Below the pieces are notes generated by a model, which did not search any database, was not told where the DNA came from, and saw only the letters and a program-made list of their open reading frames with translations. 64,000 bases of DNA from Saccharospirillum sp. (GTDB taxonomy: Bacteria > Pseudomonadota > Gammaproteobacteria > Pseudomonadales > Natronospirillaceae): the NCBI GenBank assembly GCA_022565595.1, contig JAIUML010000014.1:1-64000 (forward strand). Direction: 5' to 3'. Below are positions 37,233-44,974 of this stretch, one piece after another. Both the position numbers and the translations under genes were made by a program. Position 1 is the first letter of the stretch; every line of letters starts with the position of its first letter.

Positions 37233-38309
37233 ATGAAAATTACTGCCTGGATCACTGTACTATTATTGACGCTCAGCAGTTCGGTATCCGCTGCCAGACT
37301 GGTCAATTTGTATGCGGATGAGGCCATACTGGCTCAATCCGCGTCCCAGACAGAGCAGAATAACGCCGTGCGCGAAGCGCTGGGTCGAGTACTGGTGAGG
37401 GTCACTGGCGATGCTGACATTACGCGCAGGCAAGCGGTGCAGGGCGCCATGCGCAGTGCCAACGACTATCTGTCCACCTTTCGGTTTGAACGCAGCGACG
37501 TGACCTTTACCAACGTCCTGGGTGAAGCCGTACCCACCAATCGTATGGTGATGCAGTTTGATTCAGGCTCCATTGAGCAATTGCTGGTGCGTAACCGCTT
37601 GCCTATCTGGGGCCGTAACCGGGCGGAAACATTGGTCTGGATGGCCGATCGGCTGGACGGGCAGGATCGTATCCTGGCCGATACCGACCAAAGCGAATGG
37701 ACTCGCGCTTTACGTCAGGCGGCTACGCTAAGAGGTGTGCCGCTGACACTGCCATTGATGGATCTAACCGACACACTCGACTTGTCTTTTACCGATGTCT
37801 ATGGGTTGTTCACCAGTGATGTGCTTGCTGCTTCCGAAAGATACCCTCACGATGCCGTCCTGATCGGCCGAATTGAGCGACAGGGCGATGCGTATCAGGC
37901 TGATTTCGTTTACCTGATTCAGAATGATCGGCAGCGGTTCGAAGCCCGCGGCAGTGACGAGGCCGAGCTGATGGCAAACATCATCGATCGAGTCACGCGT
38001 CGACTGGCCGATCAATACGCCGTCGTGCTGGACCCGGCTTTGGCGGGCCGAGTTGCCTTGCGCATCAATGAAGTCAATGACTTGAGTGCTCTGGCGGAAA
38101 TCGAACGCTACCTCAAAGCCCAGAACCTCATCACCAAAGCCACTTTGCGTCAGGTTGAGCCCGGTAGTCTGTTGTTCGATTTGAACATCAGTGGGGACCA
38201 GGCCCAGCTCAGAGATACTTTGGCTCTGGATGCCATGCTCACACCGGTCCAGCAATTTGATCTGTTCAGTGGTGGCAGTGAAGAACTGGTCTATCGTTGG
38301 GCGCGCTAA
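37233..38309 (+). CDS. DUF2066 exported protein
   Basis: The 358-residue protein has a signal peptide (MKITAWITVLLLTLSSSVSA, about 1-20). The mature part shows DUF2066 features: QNNAVREALGRVLVRVTGDA near the N-terminus, NRLPIWGRNRAETLVWMA, and a C-terminal region on amyloid-like beta strands (LLFDLNISGDQAQLRDTLAL). Function is unknown. It precedes hda, as in Pseudomonas. The ATG at 37233 fits the signal peptide better than an upstream in-frame ATG at 37146. Confidence 0.85.
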   Translation: MKITAWITVLLLTLSSSVSAARLVNLYADEAILAQSASQTEQNNAVREALGRVLVRVTGDADITRRQAVQGAMRSANDYLSTFRFERSDVTFTNVLGEAVPTNRMVMQFDSGSIEQLLVRNRLPIWGRNRAETLVWMADRLDGQDRILADTDQSEWTRALRQAATLRGVPLTLPLMDLTDTLDLSFTDVYGLFTSDVLAASERYPHDAVLIGRIERQGDAYQADFVYLIQNDRQRFEARGSDEAELMANIIDRVTRRLADQYAVVLDPALAGRVALRINEVNDLSALAEIERYLKAQNLITKATLRQVEPGSLLFDLNISGDQAQLRDTLALDAMLTPVQQFDLFSGGSEELVYRWAR

Positions 38310-38329
38310 GCGCTGGTAGAGGTGGAAAC

Positions 38330-39034
38330 TTGGAAGTGATTACTGGTGGTCAGCTGCCTTTGGGCGTTACCTTTCGTGAGAATGCCGTTTTCGACGATTT
38401 CCTGCCGGGCGATAACGCCAGAACCGTCGGAGCCTTGCGCCATGCCTTGGCCAGGCTGGACGAACAAATGCTCTATCTGTGGGGCGCCCCCGGCTCCGGC
38501 TTGAGTCATGTATTGCAGGCTTCGGTGCACGAGTTACAAGGGCAGGGGCTTGAAGTGGTCTACTTGCCGCTCAAGGAATGCCTGGAATACGGCCCCGAGG
38601 CTCTGGAAAACCTGGACGAAGTGGGTGCTTTGGCACTGGATGATATTGACGTCATCGCCGGAAAACTGGAGTGGGAAGAGGCCTTGTTTCATCTCTACAA
38701 CCGGCTCAGAGACAGCGGCCGCACCGTGCTGGTCACCAGCCATCAGAGCCCCTTGCATCTTGATCTCGCCTTGCCAGACCTGAAATCGAGGCTCGGATGG
38801 GGACTGACGTTTCAGATTCAGCCGTTGAACGATGAGCAAAAGATGGACTGGCTGATCTGGAAAGCACGGCGTCGCGGCCTGGCGTTAGAGCCGGATGTCG
38901 CGGCCTTTATCATCAACCGGGTTGCTCGCAGCATGCAGAGCCTGGTCGATGCCTTTGAGAGGCTCGATCAGCGTTCTCTGGCCGAGCAACGGCGGTTGAC
39001 GATTCCTTTTGTGAAGCAAGTTTTGGTGCTTTGA
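38330..39034 (+). CDS. hda: DnaA regulatory inactivator Hda
   Basis: The protein has 234 residues with the AAA+ fold of DnaA-related Hda: FDDFLPGDNARTVGALRHAL, an atypical Walker A in LWGAPGSGLSHVLQA, a Walker B-like LALDDIDVIAGKLEWEEALF, and sensor regions to the end. With the clamp and ADP it promotes DnaA-ATP hydrolysis, so chromosome initiation is held to once per cycle. The start is a TTG at 38330 with AGAGGTGG upstream, giving a length equal to E. coli Hda (233). A TTG at 38297 inside the preceding gene would add 11 residues, and a GTG at 38336 is also possible. A clamp-binding motif QLPLGV is at the N-terminus. Confidence 0.93.
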   Translation: MEVITGGQLPLGVTFRENAVFDDFLPGDNARTVGALRHALARLDEQMLYLWGAPGSGLSHVLQASVHELQGQGLEVVYLPLKECLEYGPEALENLDEVGALALDDIDVIAGKLEWEEALFHLYNRLRDSGRTVLVTSHQSPLHLDLALPDLKSRLGWGLTFQIQPLNDEQKMDWLIWKARRRGLALEPDVAAFIINRVARSMQSLVDAFERLDQRSLAEQRRLTIPFVKQVLVL

Positions 39035-39090
39035 TGGGGGGGCTTTCTCCCGTGACCGGTCCAACATTCCGATGAGGCCCACCCCCAAAC

Positions 39091-39585
39091 TCAATCCTCA
39101 CTAATACCATGCACCCGAGCATAAAGATGAATCAAGGTCCGAGTCACATCCTCGGCACCCACCGCATTCAACCCCTCGGTATCCATAATCCAGCGGCGCT
39201 GATCGTCAATGTCCATGGCGTCATAACCCTCAAACGCTTCAACCGCCGGTATCACCTCAACGGCGACGTCCTTGCCGTAGGCATCGTACATCATGTCCAG
39301 GCAGTACTGCGCTAACGCCGGGTCTTCGCTATAAACTTCGCCTTTGTCGAAATCTTCACCCCATTCCTTGAGGACATCCAGCACTGTCTCGCCGCGTTCC
39401 AGCAGATCCTGCAGGGCAGGGGCGCCATGGCTGTTCTGGCCGCTTTCCCAATCGATCAGCCAGTCGTCTTCCGGTTTGAGCAGCACACTCTTGTAAAGGC
39501 CGTTCGGCAAGCTCCAGGCGACCGCATAGGGGTAACCCTGCTCCTGGTCGGTGACTTCAAATGCGAGAAAAATCGGCAGATCCAT
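39091..39585 (-). CDS. degenerate DnaQ-like exonuclease-fold protein (tentative)
   Basis: This 164-residue protein has an N-terminal strand pattern like small 3'-5' exonucleases (IFLAFEVTDQEQGYPYAVAW, then LPNGLYKSVLLKPEDDWLID and a SHGAPALQDLLERG helix). In active members the first motif is D-x-E, but here the Asp position is Ala8 (A-F-E). The C-terminal motif that should read H-x-A-x-x-D is NAVGAED, so the His is missing while the Asp remains. If the relationship is right it is probably inactive or divergent. The start at 39585 has AGAGG 5 bp upstream. It converges with hda. Confidence 0.45.
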   Translation of the reverse strand: MDLPIFLAFEVTDQEQGYPYAVAWSLPNGLYKSVLLKPEDDWLIDWESGQNSHGAPALQDLLERGETVLDVLKEWGEDFDKGEVYSEDPALAQYCLDMMYDAYGKDVAVEVIPAVEAFEGYDAMDIDDQRRWIMDTEGLNAVGAEDVTRTLIHLYARVHGISED

Positions 39586-39740
39586 GGAACCTCTGGGTAG
39601 GGTATTGATGTGCACCCATTATATCGGCTGGCCAACCGCATTCACACCAACAGCGACGATTATAAAAGGCGGCTTGATTGGAGTGGTGATATCAGAAAGC
39701 CCCCGGCTGACAGCGACAGCGCCAACCACCAACCGGGCGC

Positions 39741-39769
39741 TGCAAACCAAACGCGTTTTCCCCTATACT
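39741..39769 (+). promoter_or_regulatory. candidate sigma-70 promoter before the CxxC protein gene
   Basis: TATACT at 39764-39769 is a good -10 box. The sequence 17 bp upstream (TGCAAA, 39741-39746) matches the -35 consensus poorly. It would start transcription about 25 bp before the ATG at 39799. The rest of the 39586-39798 gap shows nothing else. Confidence 0.35.
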
Positions 39770-39798
39770 GACTCGTTTTCAAACGTTGAGCCAACTGC

Positions 39799-40014
39799 AT
39801 GAGCGATACCCGAATCCCGCGCGATTTTTATCAGCGCCCAGCCGATGAGCAACAGGAATTTCTGGAAAACACTTGGTGTAACCACTGCCAGCAGGTTGAC
39901 CTGGGCATGGACAACCCCGAAGAGTACGAACTGAAAGGGCGAGTTTATATAGAGGGTCGCTGTCTGGCCTGTGGTGCAACAGTCACCACAGAGCTGGTCG
40001 AAGAGGATGACTGA
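39799..40014 (+). CDS. small zinc-ribbon-like CxxC protein
   Basis: The 71-residue acidic protein has two cysteine pairs, WCNHCQQ and GRCLACGA, separated by about 27 residues. This is the spacing of a zinc ribbon or rubredoxin-like knuckle. No family is recognised. Its last bases contain the truC start (ATG at 40007), so truC is read from inside its 3' end and the two are coupled. This links it to RNA modification only by position. Confidence 0.7.
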   Translation: MSDTRIPRDFYQRPADEQQEFLENTWCNHCQQVDLGMDNPEEYELKGRVYIEGRCLACGATVTTELVEEDD

Positions 40015-40786
40015 TCAGCTAACCATTCTATACCAGGATGAGGCCCTGCTGGCCATTAGCAAACCCGCCGGGCTGCTGATGCACCCAAGCCCGCTCGCCC
40101 CCAGAGAAACCGACACCCTGGTGAGCCGATTGCGCCTGCACCTGGGCGAGTCGCGCATTCATAGCATCCATCGACTGGATCGACCGACCTCGGGTGTGGT
40201 GTTGCTGGCAAGAACCCCAGCCGTTGCACGGCAACTGGCCCAAAGCTTCAGCGAACGCCGCGTGCGCAAGCTTTACCTGGCCATTGCCAGAGGCTTTACC
40301 GCCGAGGCGTTCAGTTGCCAGGAAGCCTTGCAGGAAGAGCTCGATGAGCGCGCAGACCGGCTTGCCCAAAGGGACAAGGCTGCTCAGCCCGCTCACACCG
40401 ACTTTCAACGTCTTGCCATCGCCGAAATCGGCTTGCCAGTCAGCCGTTACCCTAAAACGCGACTGAGCCTGCTTTCCTGTTCGCCGCAGACCGGCCGCAA
40501 GCACCAGATACGCCGCCACCTGAAAAAACTGCGTCACCCCATTATGGGTGATACTCGTCACGGCGACCGACACCACAATCACTGGGCCTGGGAACACTCA
40601 CCGTTAACCACCCTGGCGCTTCACGCTCAATCCCTGCAATTTGAGCACCCTGTCAGCGGCCATTGGCTGACGATCACAGCGCCCTTGCCAGAGACGTGGC
40701 AGCGTTGTTGTCAGTGGCTGGGCTGGCAGCGCACCGCCTTGCGCTTTTCCGATCCAATGCCTGAGGTGAGCCATGCGGGGTTTTAA
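40007..40786 (+). CDS. truC: tRNA pseudouridine(65) synthase
   Basis: This 259-residue RluA-family synthase closely follows E. coli TruC in length (260) and motif order: TILYQDEALLAISKPAGLLM, the catalytic Asp58 in HSIHRLDRPTSGVVLL, a TruC-like insert with LAQRDKAAQPAHTDFQRLA, and SPQTGRKHQIRRHLKKLRHP followed by IMGDTRHGD. It modifies U65 of certain tRNAs. The start at 40007 gives MTDQLTIL. Its 3' end overlaps the next gene by 14 bp, so the transporter is coupled to it. Confidence 0.92.
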   Translation: MTDQLTILYQDEALLAISKPAGLLMHPSPLAPRETDTLVSRLRLHLGESRIHSIHRLDRPTSGVVLLARTPAVARQLAQSFSERRVRKLYLAIARGFTAEAFSCQEALQEELDERADRLAQRDKAAQPAHTDFQRLAIAEIGLPVSRYPKTRLSLLSCSPQTGRKHQIRRHLKKLRHPIMGDTRHGDRHHNHWAWEHSPLTTLALHAQSLQFEHPVSGHWLTITAPLPETWQRCCQWLGWQRTALRFSDPMPEVSHAGF

Positions 40787-42569
40787 GAGTGCCGACGGCG
40801 TCGATGCCAAACCGGTTCGGGAGCTGGATCTGGGTTTTATTGCAAGATCGCTTTGGCCCTACTTGTGGGCATACAAAGGCAGGGTGTTGCTGGCACTGGT
40901 CTTTCTGGTTGCTGCCAAAGGGGTCACCGTCGCAATGCCCTGGGCGCTCAAACACATTGTAGATGGGCTGGATGGGCAGCAGGTTCAAGTGGTTGCTGTG
41001 CCCATGGCCTTTTTGCTGGCTTACGGCTTCTTCCGGTTCAGCTCTGTAGCCTTTGGAGAGCTGCGCGATGCCGTTTTCTCGCGGGTGACCGAGCGGGCCA
41101 TGCGCCTGGCCTCCCTCGGCGTGTTCAAGCACCTGCATCAACTGGAGCTGGATTACCACCTGGGCCGACAGACGGGTGGCCTCAGCCGGGACATCGAGCG
41201 CGGCACCAGTGGCATTCATTTCCTGCTGCGGTTTCTGGTGTTCAACATTGTGCCCACCCTGCTCGAACTGAGCCTGGTAGCGGCCATTCTGATCATCAAT
41301 TTCAACGTCTGGTTTGCCGTCATCACTCTCTTTGCCGTGGTTGTCTATGTCCTCTTTACCGTCCTGACCACCGAATGGCGTAATCGCTTTGTGCGCGAAG
41401 CCAATACCCTCGACAGCCAATCCAACACCCGAGCCATCGACTCACTGCTCAACTACGAAACGGTGAAATACTTCGGCAACGAAGCCTGGGAGGCGCAGAA
41501 CTACGACCAGAACTTGGAACAATGGGAAGCCGCCAGGCTCAAGAACCGCACCTCACTGTTACTGCTCAACACAGGCCAGGCGCTCATTGTGTCCGCCTCG
41601 CTGACACTGATGATGTGGCTCGCCGCACGCGATGTTGTTGAAGGCGCCATTACCCTGGGTGACCTGGTCATGATTAACGCCTACGTCATTCAGTTGTTTA
41701 TTCCGTTGAACTTTCTCGGTTTCGTCTATCGCGAAATCCGCAAAGCCCTCACCGACATCGAAAAATTCTTCGCCCTGATGAAACGCCCCGCAGCCATTAT
41801 CGATGCCGAAGACGCCAGCGAACTGGGCTCCGTAGCCGGCAAGGTCGAGTTCGACCGAATAGGCTTTGGCTACCAGCCGAACAGACCCATTCTCAACGGA
41901 TTCAGCCTGGACATCGAACCAGGACAAAAAGTCGCTCTGGTGGGCAGTAGCGGCGCGGGCAAATCAACCGTAGGTCGCCTCCTGTTCCGCTTCTACGATC
42001 CGACTGAAGGCGAAATCAGAATCGACGGCCAGGCCATCCATAAAGTGACTCAGGCCAGCCTGCGCAGCGCCATCGGCGTGGTACCTCAGGATACCGTCCT
42101 GTTCAACGACACCATTTTCAACAACGTCCGCTATGGCCAGCCCGATGCCAACGATGAACAGGTCTGGAAGGCCATCCGCATGGCGCACCTGGAATCCTTT
42201 ATTGCCAGCCTGCCCGAGCGCGAACTCACCAAAGTCGGCGAACGCGGCCTCAAGGTCTCAGGCGGCGAAAAACAACGTATCGCCATCGCCAGAGTACTGC
42301 TCAAGAACCCACCGATCCTGCTATTCGACGAAGCCACCTCAGCTCTGGACTCTCATTCCGAGCAAGCCATCCTCGCCGCCATGGCCGAAGTATCCGTCAA
42401 CAGAACCACCATCGTCATCGCCCACCGACTCTCGACCGTTATTGATGCCGACGTCATCGTCGTCATGCAAGCCGGCGAAGTAGTAGAGCAGGGCACACAC
42501 AACGAACTGCTGCAGAAAAACGGCCTCTATGCCGACCTCTGGCGCACTCAGTTGAGAGAGGAAGAGTAG
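40773..42569 (+). CDS. Atm1/HMT1-type ABC exporter
   Basis: This 598-residue half-transporter resembles the heavy-metal/thiol-exporter branch of ABC transporters (Atm1, ABCB7). The membrane domain carries ELDYHLGRQTGGLSRDIERG, SLLNYETVKYFGNEAWE and AYVIQLFIPLNFLGFVYREI, which are typical of that branch. The ATPase has Walker A GSSGAGKST near 390, the signature VSGGEKQRIAIARVLL and Walker B ILLFDEATSALD. It probably exports glutathione-linked or metal-thiol compounds; the substrate is inferred from the family. It overlaps truC by 14 bp. A double hairpin repeat follows 60 bp downstream and could terminate transcription. Confidence 0.9.
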   Translation: MRGFKSADGVDAKPVRELDLGFIARSLWPYLWAYKGRVLLALVFLVAAKGVTVAMPWALKHIVDGLDGQQVQVVAVPMAFLLAYGFFRFSSVAFGELRDAVFSRVTERAMRLASLGVFKHLHQLELDYHLGRQTGGLSRDIERGTSGIHFLLRFLVFNIVPTLLELSLVAAILIINFNVWFAVITLFAVVVYVLFTVLTTEWRNRFVREANTLDSQSNTRAIDSLLNYETVKYFGNEAWEAQNYDQNLEQWEAARLKNRTSLLLLNTGQALIVSASLTLMMWLAARDVVEGAITLGDLVMINAYVIQLFIPLNFLGFVYREIRKALTDIEKFFALMKRPAAIIDAEDASELGSVAGKVEFDRIGFGYQPNRPILNGFSLDIEPGQKVALVGSSGAGKSTVGRLLFRFYDPTEGEIRIDGQAIHKVTQASLRSAIGVVPQDTVLFNDTIFNNVRYGQPDANDEQVWKAIRMAHLESFIASLPERELTKVGERGLKVSGGEKQRIAIARVLLKNPPILLFDEATSALDSHSEQAILAAMAEVSVNRTTIVIAHRLSTVIDADVIVVMQAGEVVEQGTHNELLQKNGLYADLWRTQLREEE

Positions 42570-42628
42570 TCTTTCCACAAACAGGCGGGCTCACGCACGC
42601 TACGTCGACCACAAAGCGACGCTCTATT

Positions 42629-42672
42629 GGAGGGTCGATATCACCATCAACCCTGGCCGCCAACGGCGGCCT
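42629..42672 (+). repeat. 44-bp double-hairpin intergenic repeat, copy 1
   Basis: This copy is identical at 42 of 44 positions to 46155-46198. It contains GGGTCGAT/ATCAACCC (one mismatched pair) followed by the perfect hairpin GGCCGCC-AAC-GGCGGCC. It lies downstream of a gene on the same strand in both cases. It is probably a terminator-like or REP-like repeat, without a real T run. Confidence 0.8.
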
Positions 42673-42750
42673 GACAGAGCTATAACTTGAGTTTAAGCTG
42701 GTACCATTGCAGGATGGCCGTTTTTCCCAAGGGCTCTTAAGGTATCCGCC

Positions 42751-43836
42751 ATGACTGACACTTCCACACCACCGGTGCTGATCAGCGAACGCCGGGGCGC
42801 ATTGCAACTATTGCGCCTCAACCGACCGCGCGCCCTGAACGCCCTCAACCTCGAGCTGATCGAAGCCTTGCGCCACGCCGTTGAGCAAGCCCTCGAAGAC
42901 GACAGCATCCAGACCCTCTGGCTCGAAAGCACAGAGCAAAAAGCCTTTTGCGCCGGCGGTGACATCAAAGCCGTCGCCGCCGCTCTCGCCAACAAAACCG
43001 CCGACCAACAACGGCAAGAAGGCTACCGCTACTTCCTCGCCGAATACCACCTCGACGCCCTGCTGGCCAATTGCCCCAAACCATTGGTCGTCTGGGCACC
43101 GGGCCTGGTCATGGGTGGCGGCTGGGGCCTCTTCGCCGGAGGCCACAAACGCCTGCTCAGCCCGACCAGCCTCATGGCCATGCCCGAACTCTCCATAGGC
43201 CTCTTCCCCGACGTCGGCGCCGCCCATTTCCTGCAACAACCCGACTGGCGCCTCGGCACCCTGATCGGCATCAGCGGCATCCGCCTCAGCGCACCCGAAG
43301 CCGTCGCCCTCGGCTATGCCGACGCCCTGATCGAAGACGAAGCCAGCATAGAAACACTCAAGCACCACCTCGCAGAAGGCCAGGCCCTCTCCGAATGGCA
43401 AGCACCACCACTTGAACAAAAAGAAGACATCCAGAACACCTGGAACACAGCACTCAACAGCCTGCCCGAAGCCAACCTCGCAGACTGGATGCAACACATC
43501 CAGCAACACGACTTCGCACCCTTCCAGCAGGCAGCTGACCACTGGAAAACCGGCTCCATGCTCAGCGTCACACTCACCTGGCACCACTTCCGCAAACTGC
43601 GCAACGCCACCCGTGTCCAGGTGCTGGAGCAAGACCTCATCGTCGGCGCCCACGCCTGCAGTGAACGCGAATTCGCCGAAGGCGTACGAGCCCTGCTCAT
43701 CGACAAAGACAAAAACCCACAGTGGCTCTACCCGACAATTGAGTCTGTACCCTTTAATTTGATTGAGCGTTTTTATCGGCCGCTTCCATTTGAGACCGAG
43801 GCAGTATGGCCAAGTGAACTTAAAGATCATGTGTGA
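42751..43836 (+). CDS. enoyl-CoA hydratase/isomerase family, 3-hydroxyisobutyryl-CoA hydrolase-like
   Basis: This 361-residue crotonase-fold protein is of the longer hydrolase type. It shows LRLNRPRALNALNLELIEAL, the oxyanion-hole segment QKAFCAGGDIKAVAAAL, LVMGGGWGLFAGGH and MPELSIGLFPDVGAAHFLQQ, plus the C-terminal WLYPTIESVPFNLIERFYRP. The pair of MPE and GLFPD motifs is characteristic of 3-hydroxyisobutyryl-CoA hydrolases of valine breakdown. Activity as a hydratase cannot be excluded. It stands before an SDR and a thiolase, but with gaps filled by repeats, so co-transcription is uncertain. Confidence 0.88.
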   Translation: MTDTSTPPVLISERRGALQLLRLNRPRALNALNLELIEALRHAVEQALEDDSIQTLWLESTEQKAFCAGGDIKAVAAALANKTADQQRQEGYRYFLAEYHLDALLANCPKPLVVWAPGLVMGGGWGLFAGGHKRLLSPTSLMAMPELSIGLFPDVGAAHFLQQPDWRLGTLIGISGIRLSAPEAVALGYADALIEDEASIETLKHHLAEGQALSEWQAPPLEQKEDIQNTWNTALNSLPEANLADWMQHIQQHDFAPFQQAADHWKTGSMLSVTLTWHHFRKLRNATRVQVLEQDLIVGAHACSEREFAEGVRALLIDKDKNPQWLYPTIESVPFNLIERFYRPLPFETEAVWPSELKDHV

Positions 43837-43870
43837 GGTTGAAGTTTAACTTATTGATTTTGTACGAAGA

Positions 43871-44010
43871 CTAGCGGTGGATGCCTTGGGTGCCCATGAG
43901 GGGTGGTCCGCAGCCTGGACGGCTGCGGTCCAGGCCCCAGGGAAGGGTTGAGTGGGCGGCATTCCGCCCGACCCCTCAGGGGCACCCAAGGTAGCCAGCG
44001 CGGGCCACTG
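43871..44010 (+). repeat. structured intergenic element, copy A (three-way-junction-like)
   Basis: An outer stem pairs CCTTGGGTGCCC (43884-43895) with GGGCACCCAAGG (43980-43991). After an A-G mismatch it continues with TGAGGGG (43897-43903) and CCCCTCA (43972-43978). Beyond an ATG/TAG internal loop it extends outward. Inside are CCGCAGCC/GGCTGCGG (43908-43915, 43921-43928), the linker CAGGCCCCAGGGAAGGGTT, and a second hairpin GGGCGG/CCGCCC (43954-43959, 43964-43969) seen only in this copy. It fills most of the gap before the SDR gene. Copies B and C share the inner hairpin and linker but have different outer stems that still pair. Confidence 0.85.
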
Positions 44011-44078
44011 CTACAAGATTCCACCATTGAAAGACTTTCAGGGTTTATGAACTAACCAAGTAAAAAGGTAAGCCAAAG

Positions 44079-44837
44079 ATGAACTTCAAGAACCAACATA
44101 TGGCCATCACCGGCTCCGCCCGTGGCCTCGGCCTCGCCATCGCCAGAACCCTGGCCGAACAGGGCGCCACCGTCTCCATCATCGACATCGACAGCGAAGC
44201 CGTCGCCCTGGCTGTCGAACAACTGACGCAAGCCGGCCATAACGCCCACGGCTACGCCGCCAACATCGCCGACGAAACCGCCGTCCTGCAACTCTTCGAC
44301 CAACTCAAAGCCGACCACGGCACACTTCACGCTTGGGTCAACAACGCCGGCATCCTGCGCGACGGCCTGCTCGTCAAACAAAAAGATGGCCTCATTCAGA
44401 CCATGCCATTGGCACAATGGCAATCCGTCATCGACGTCAACCTCACCGGCGTCTTCCTTTGCGGCCGCGAAGCCGCCGCCTGGATGGTCGAACAGGAAAC
44501 CCCCGGCTGCATCGTCAACATCAGCTCCATCTCCAAAGCCGGCAACCTCGGCCAGAGTAACTACAGCGCCGCCAAAGCCGGCGTCGCCGCCATGACCGTC
44601 ACCTGGGCCAAAGAACTCGCCCGCTACAACATCCGCGTCGCAGGCGTCGCCCCCGGCTTTATCGAAACCGAAATGACCGCCAGCATGAAGCCCGAGGCCC
44701 TCGAACGTGTCAAGCAGACTGTACCTCTCAAGCGCATGGGAAAACCCCAAAATATCGCCGATGCGGTCTCATTTGTGATCTCAAACGACTATTATTCTGG
44801 CCGGATATTGGAAGTAGATGGTGCCTTGAGGATATGA
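44079..44837 (+). CDS. short-chain dehydrogenase/reductase (FabG-like)
   Basis: This 252-residue SDR has the nucleotide motif TGSARGLG (11-18), DIDSEAV after the second strand suggesting NAD preference, NNAGILRDG, catalytic Ser in VNISSISKAG and catalytic YSAAK, with PGFIETEMT near the end. FabG-like 3-oxoacyl reductases and 3-hydroxyacyl-CoA dehydrogenases share these features. Between a crotonase-fold protein and a thiolase, an acyl-CoA role is likely. AGGTAAG provides the ribosome-binding site, just after structured element A. Confidence 0.9.
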   Translation: MNFKNQHMAITGSARGLGLAIARTLAEQGATVSIIDIDSEAVALAVEQLTQAGHNAHGYAANIADETAVLQLFDQLKADHGTLHAWVNNAGILRDGLLVKQKDGLIQTMPLAQWQSVIDVNLTGVFLCGREAAAWMVEQETPGCIVNISSISKAGNLGQSNYSAAKAGVAAMTVTWAKELARYNIRVAGVAPGFIETEMTASMKPEALERVKQTVPLKRMGKPQNIADAVSFVISNDYYSGRILEVDGALRI

Positions 44838-44892
44838 GATCTTGATCCCTCGTTTGAAATACTCGTGCGGTCGACCTGGTTATCAGAAACCC

Positions 44893-44917
44893 GCACCCCC
44901 GGCATCCGCCGCTAGCC
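44893..44917 (-). repeat. half-element related to the structured intergenic repeat
   Basis: Read on the minus strand this stretch is GGCTAGCGGCGGATGCCGG followed by GGGTGC. That is the 5' arm of the element family (compare CTAGCGGTGGATGCC in copy A and CAGCGGATGCCGGTGG in copy B), including the conserved ATG bulge. The inner hairpin, linker and 3' arm are missing, so it is probably a decayed or solo arm. It lies between the SDR and thiolase genes. Confidence 0.6.
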
Positions 44918-44974
44918 TACTTCGTCATACACAGAATAGTTGATCGTCAGACTGGCAACTTACGGAGAATTTTA

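Noticed and set aside
42808-43830. Long minus-strand open frame opposite the crotonase-family gene
   Set aside because: The plus strand encodes clear crotonase motifs; the opposite frame is Gly/Ala/Val/Phe-biased and has no recognisable domain.
43871-44010. Structured repeat as a simple terminator or a riboswitch of the SDR gene
   Set aside because: There is no T run after the stem, and the same core occurs inverted and before an unrelated gene.
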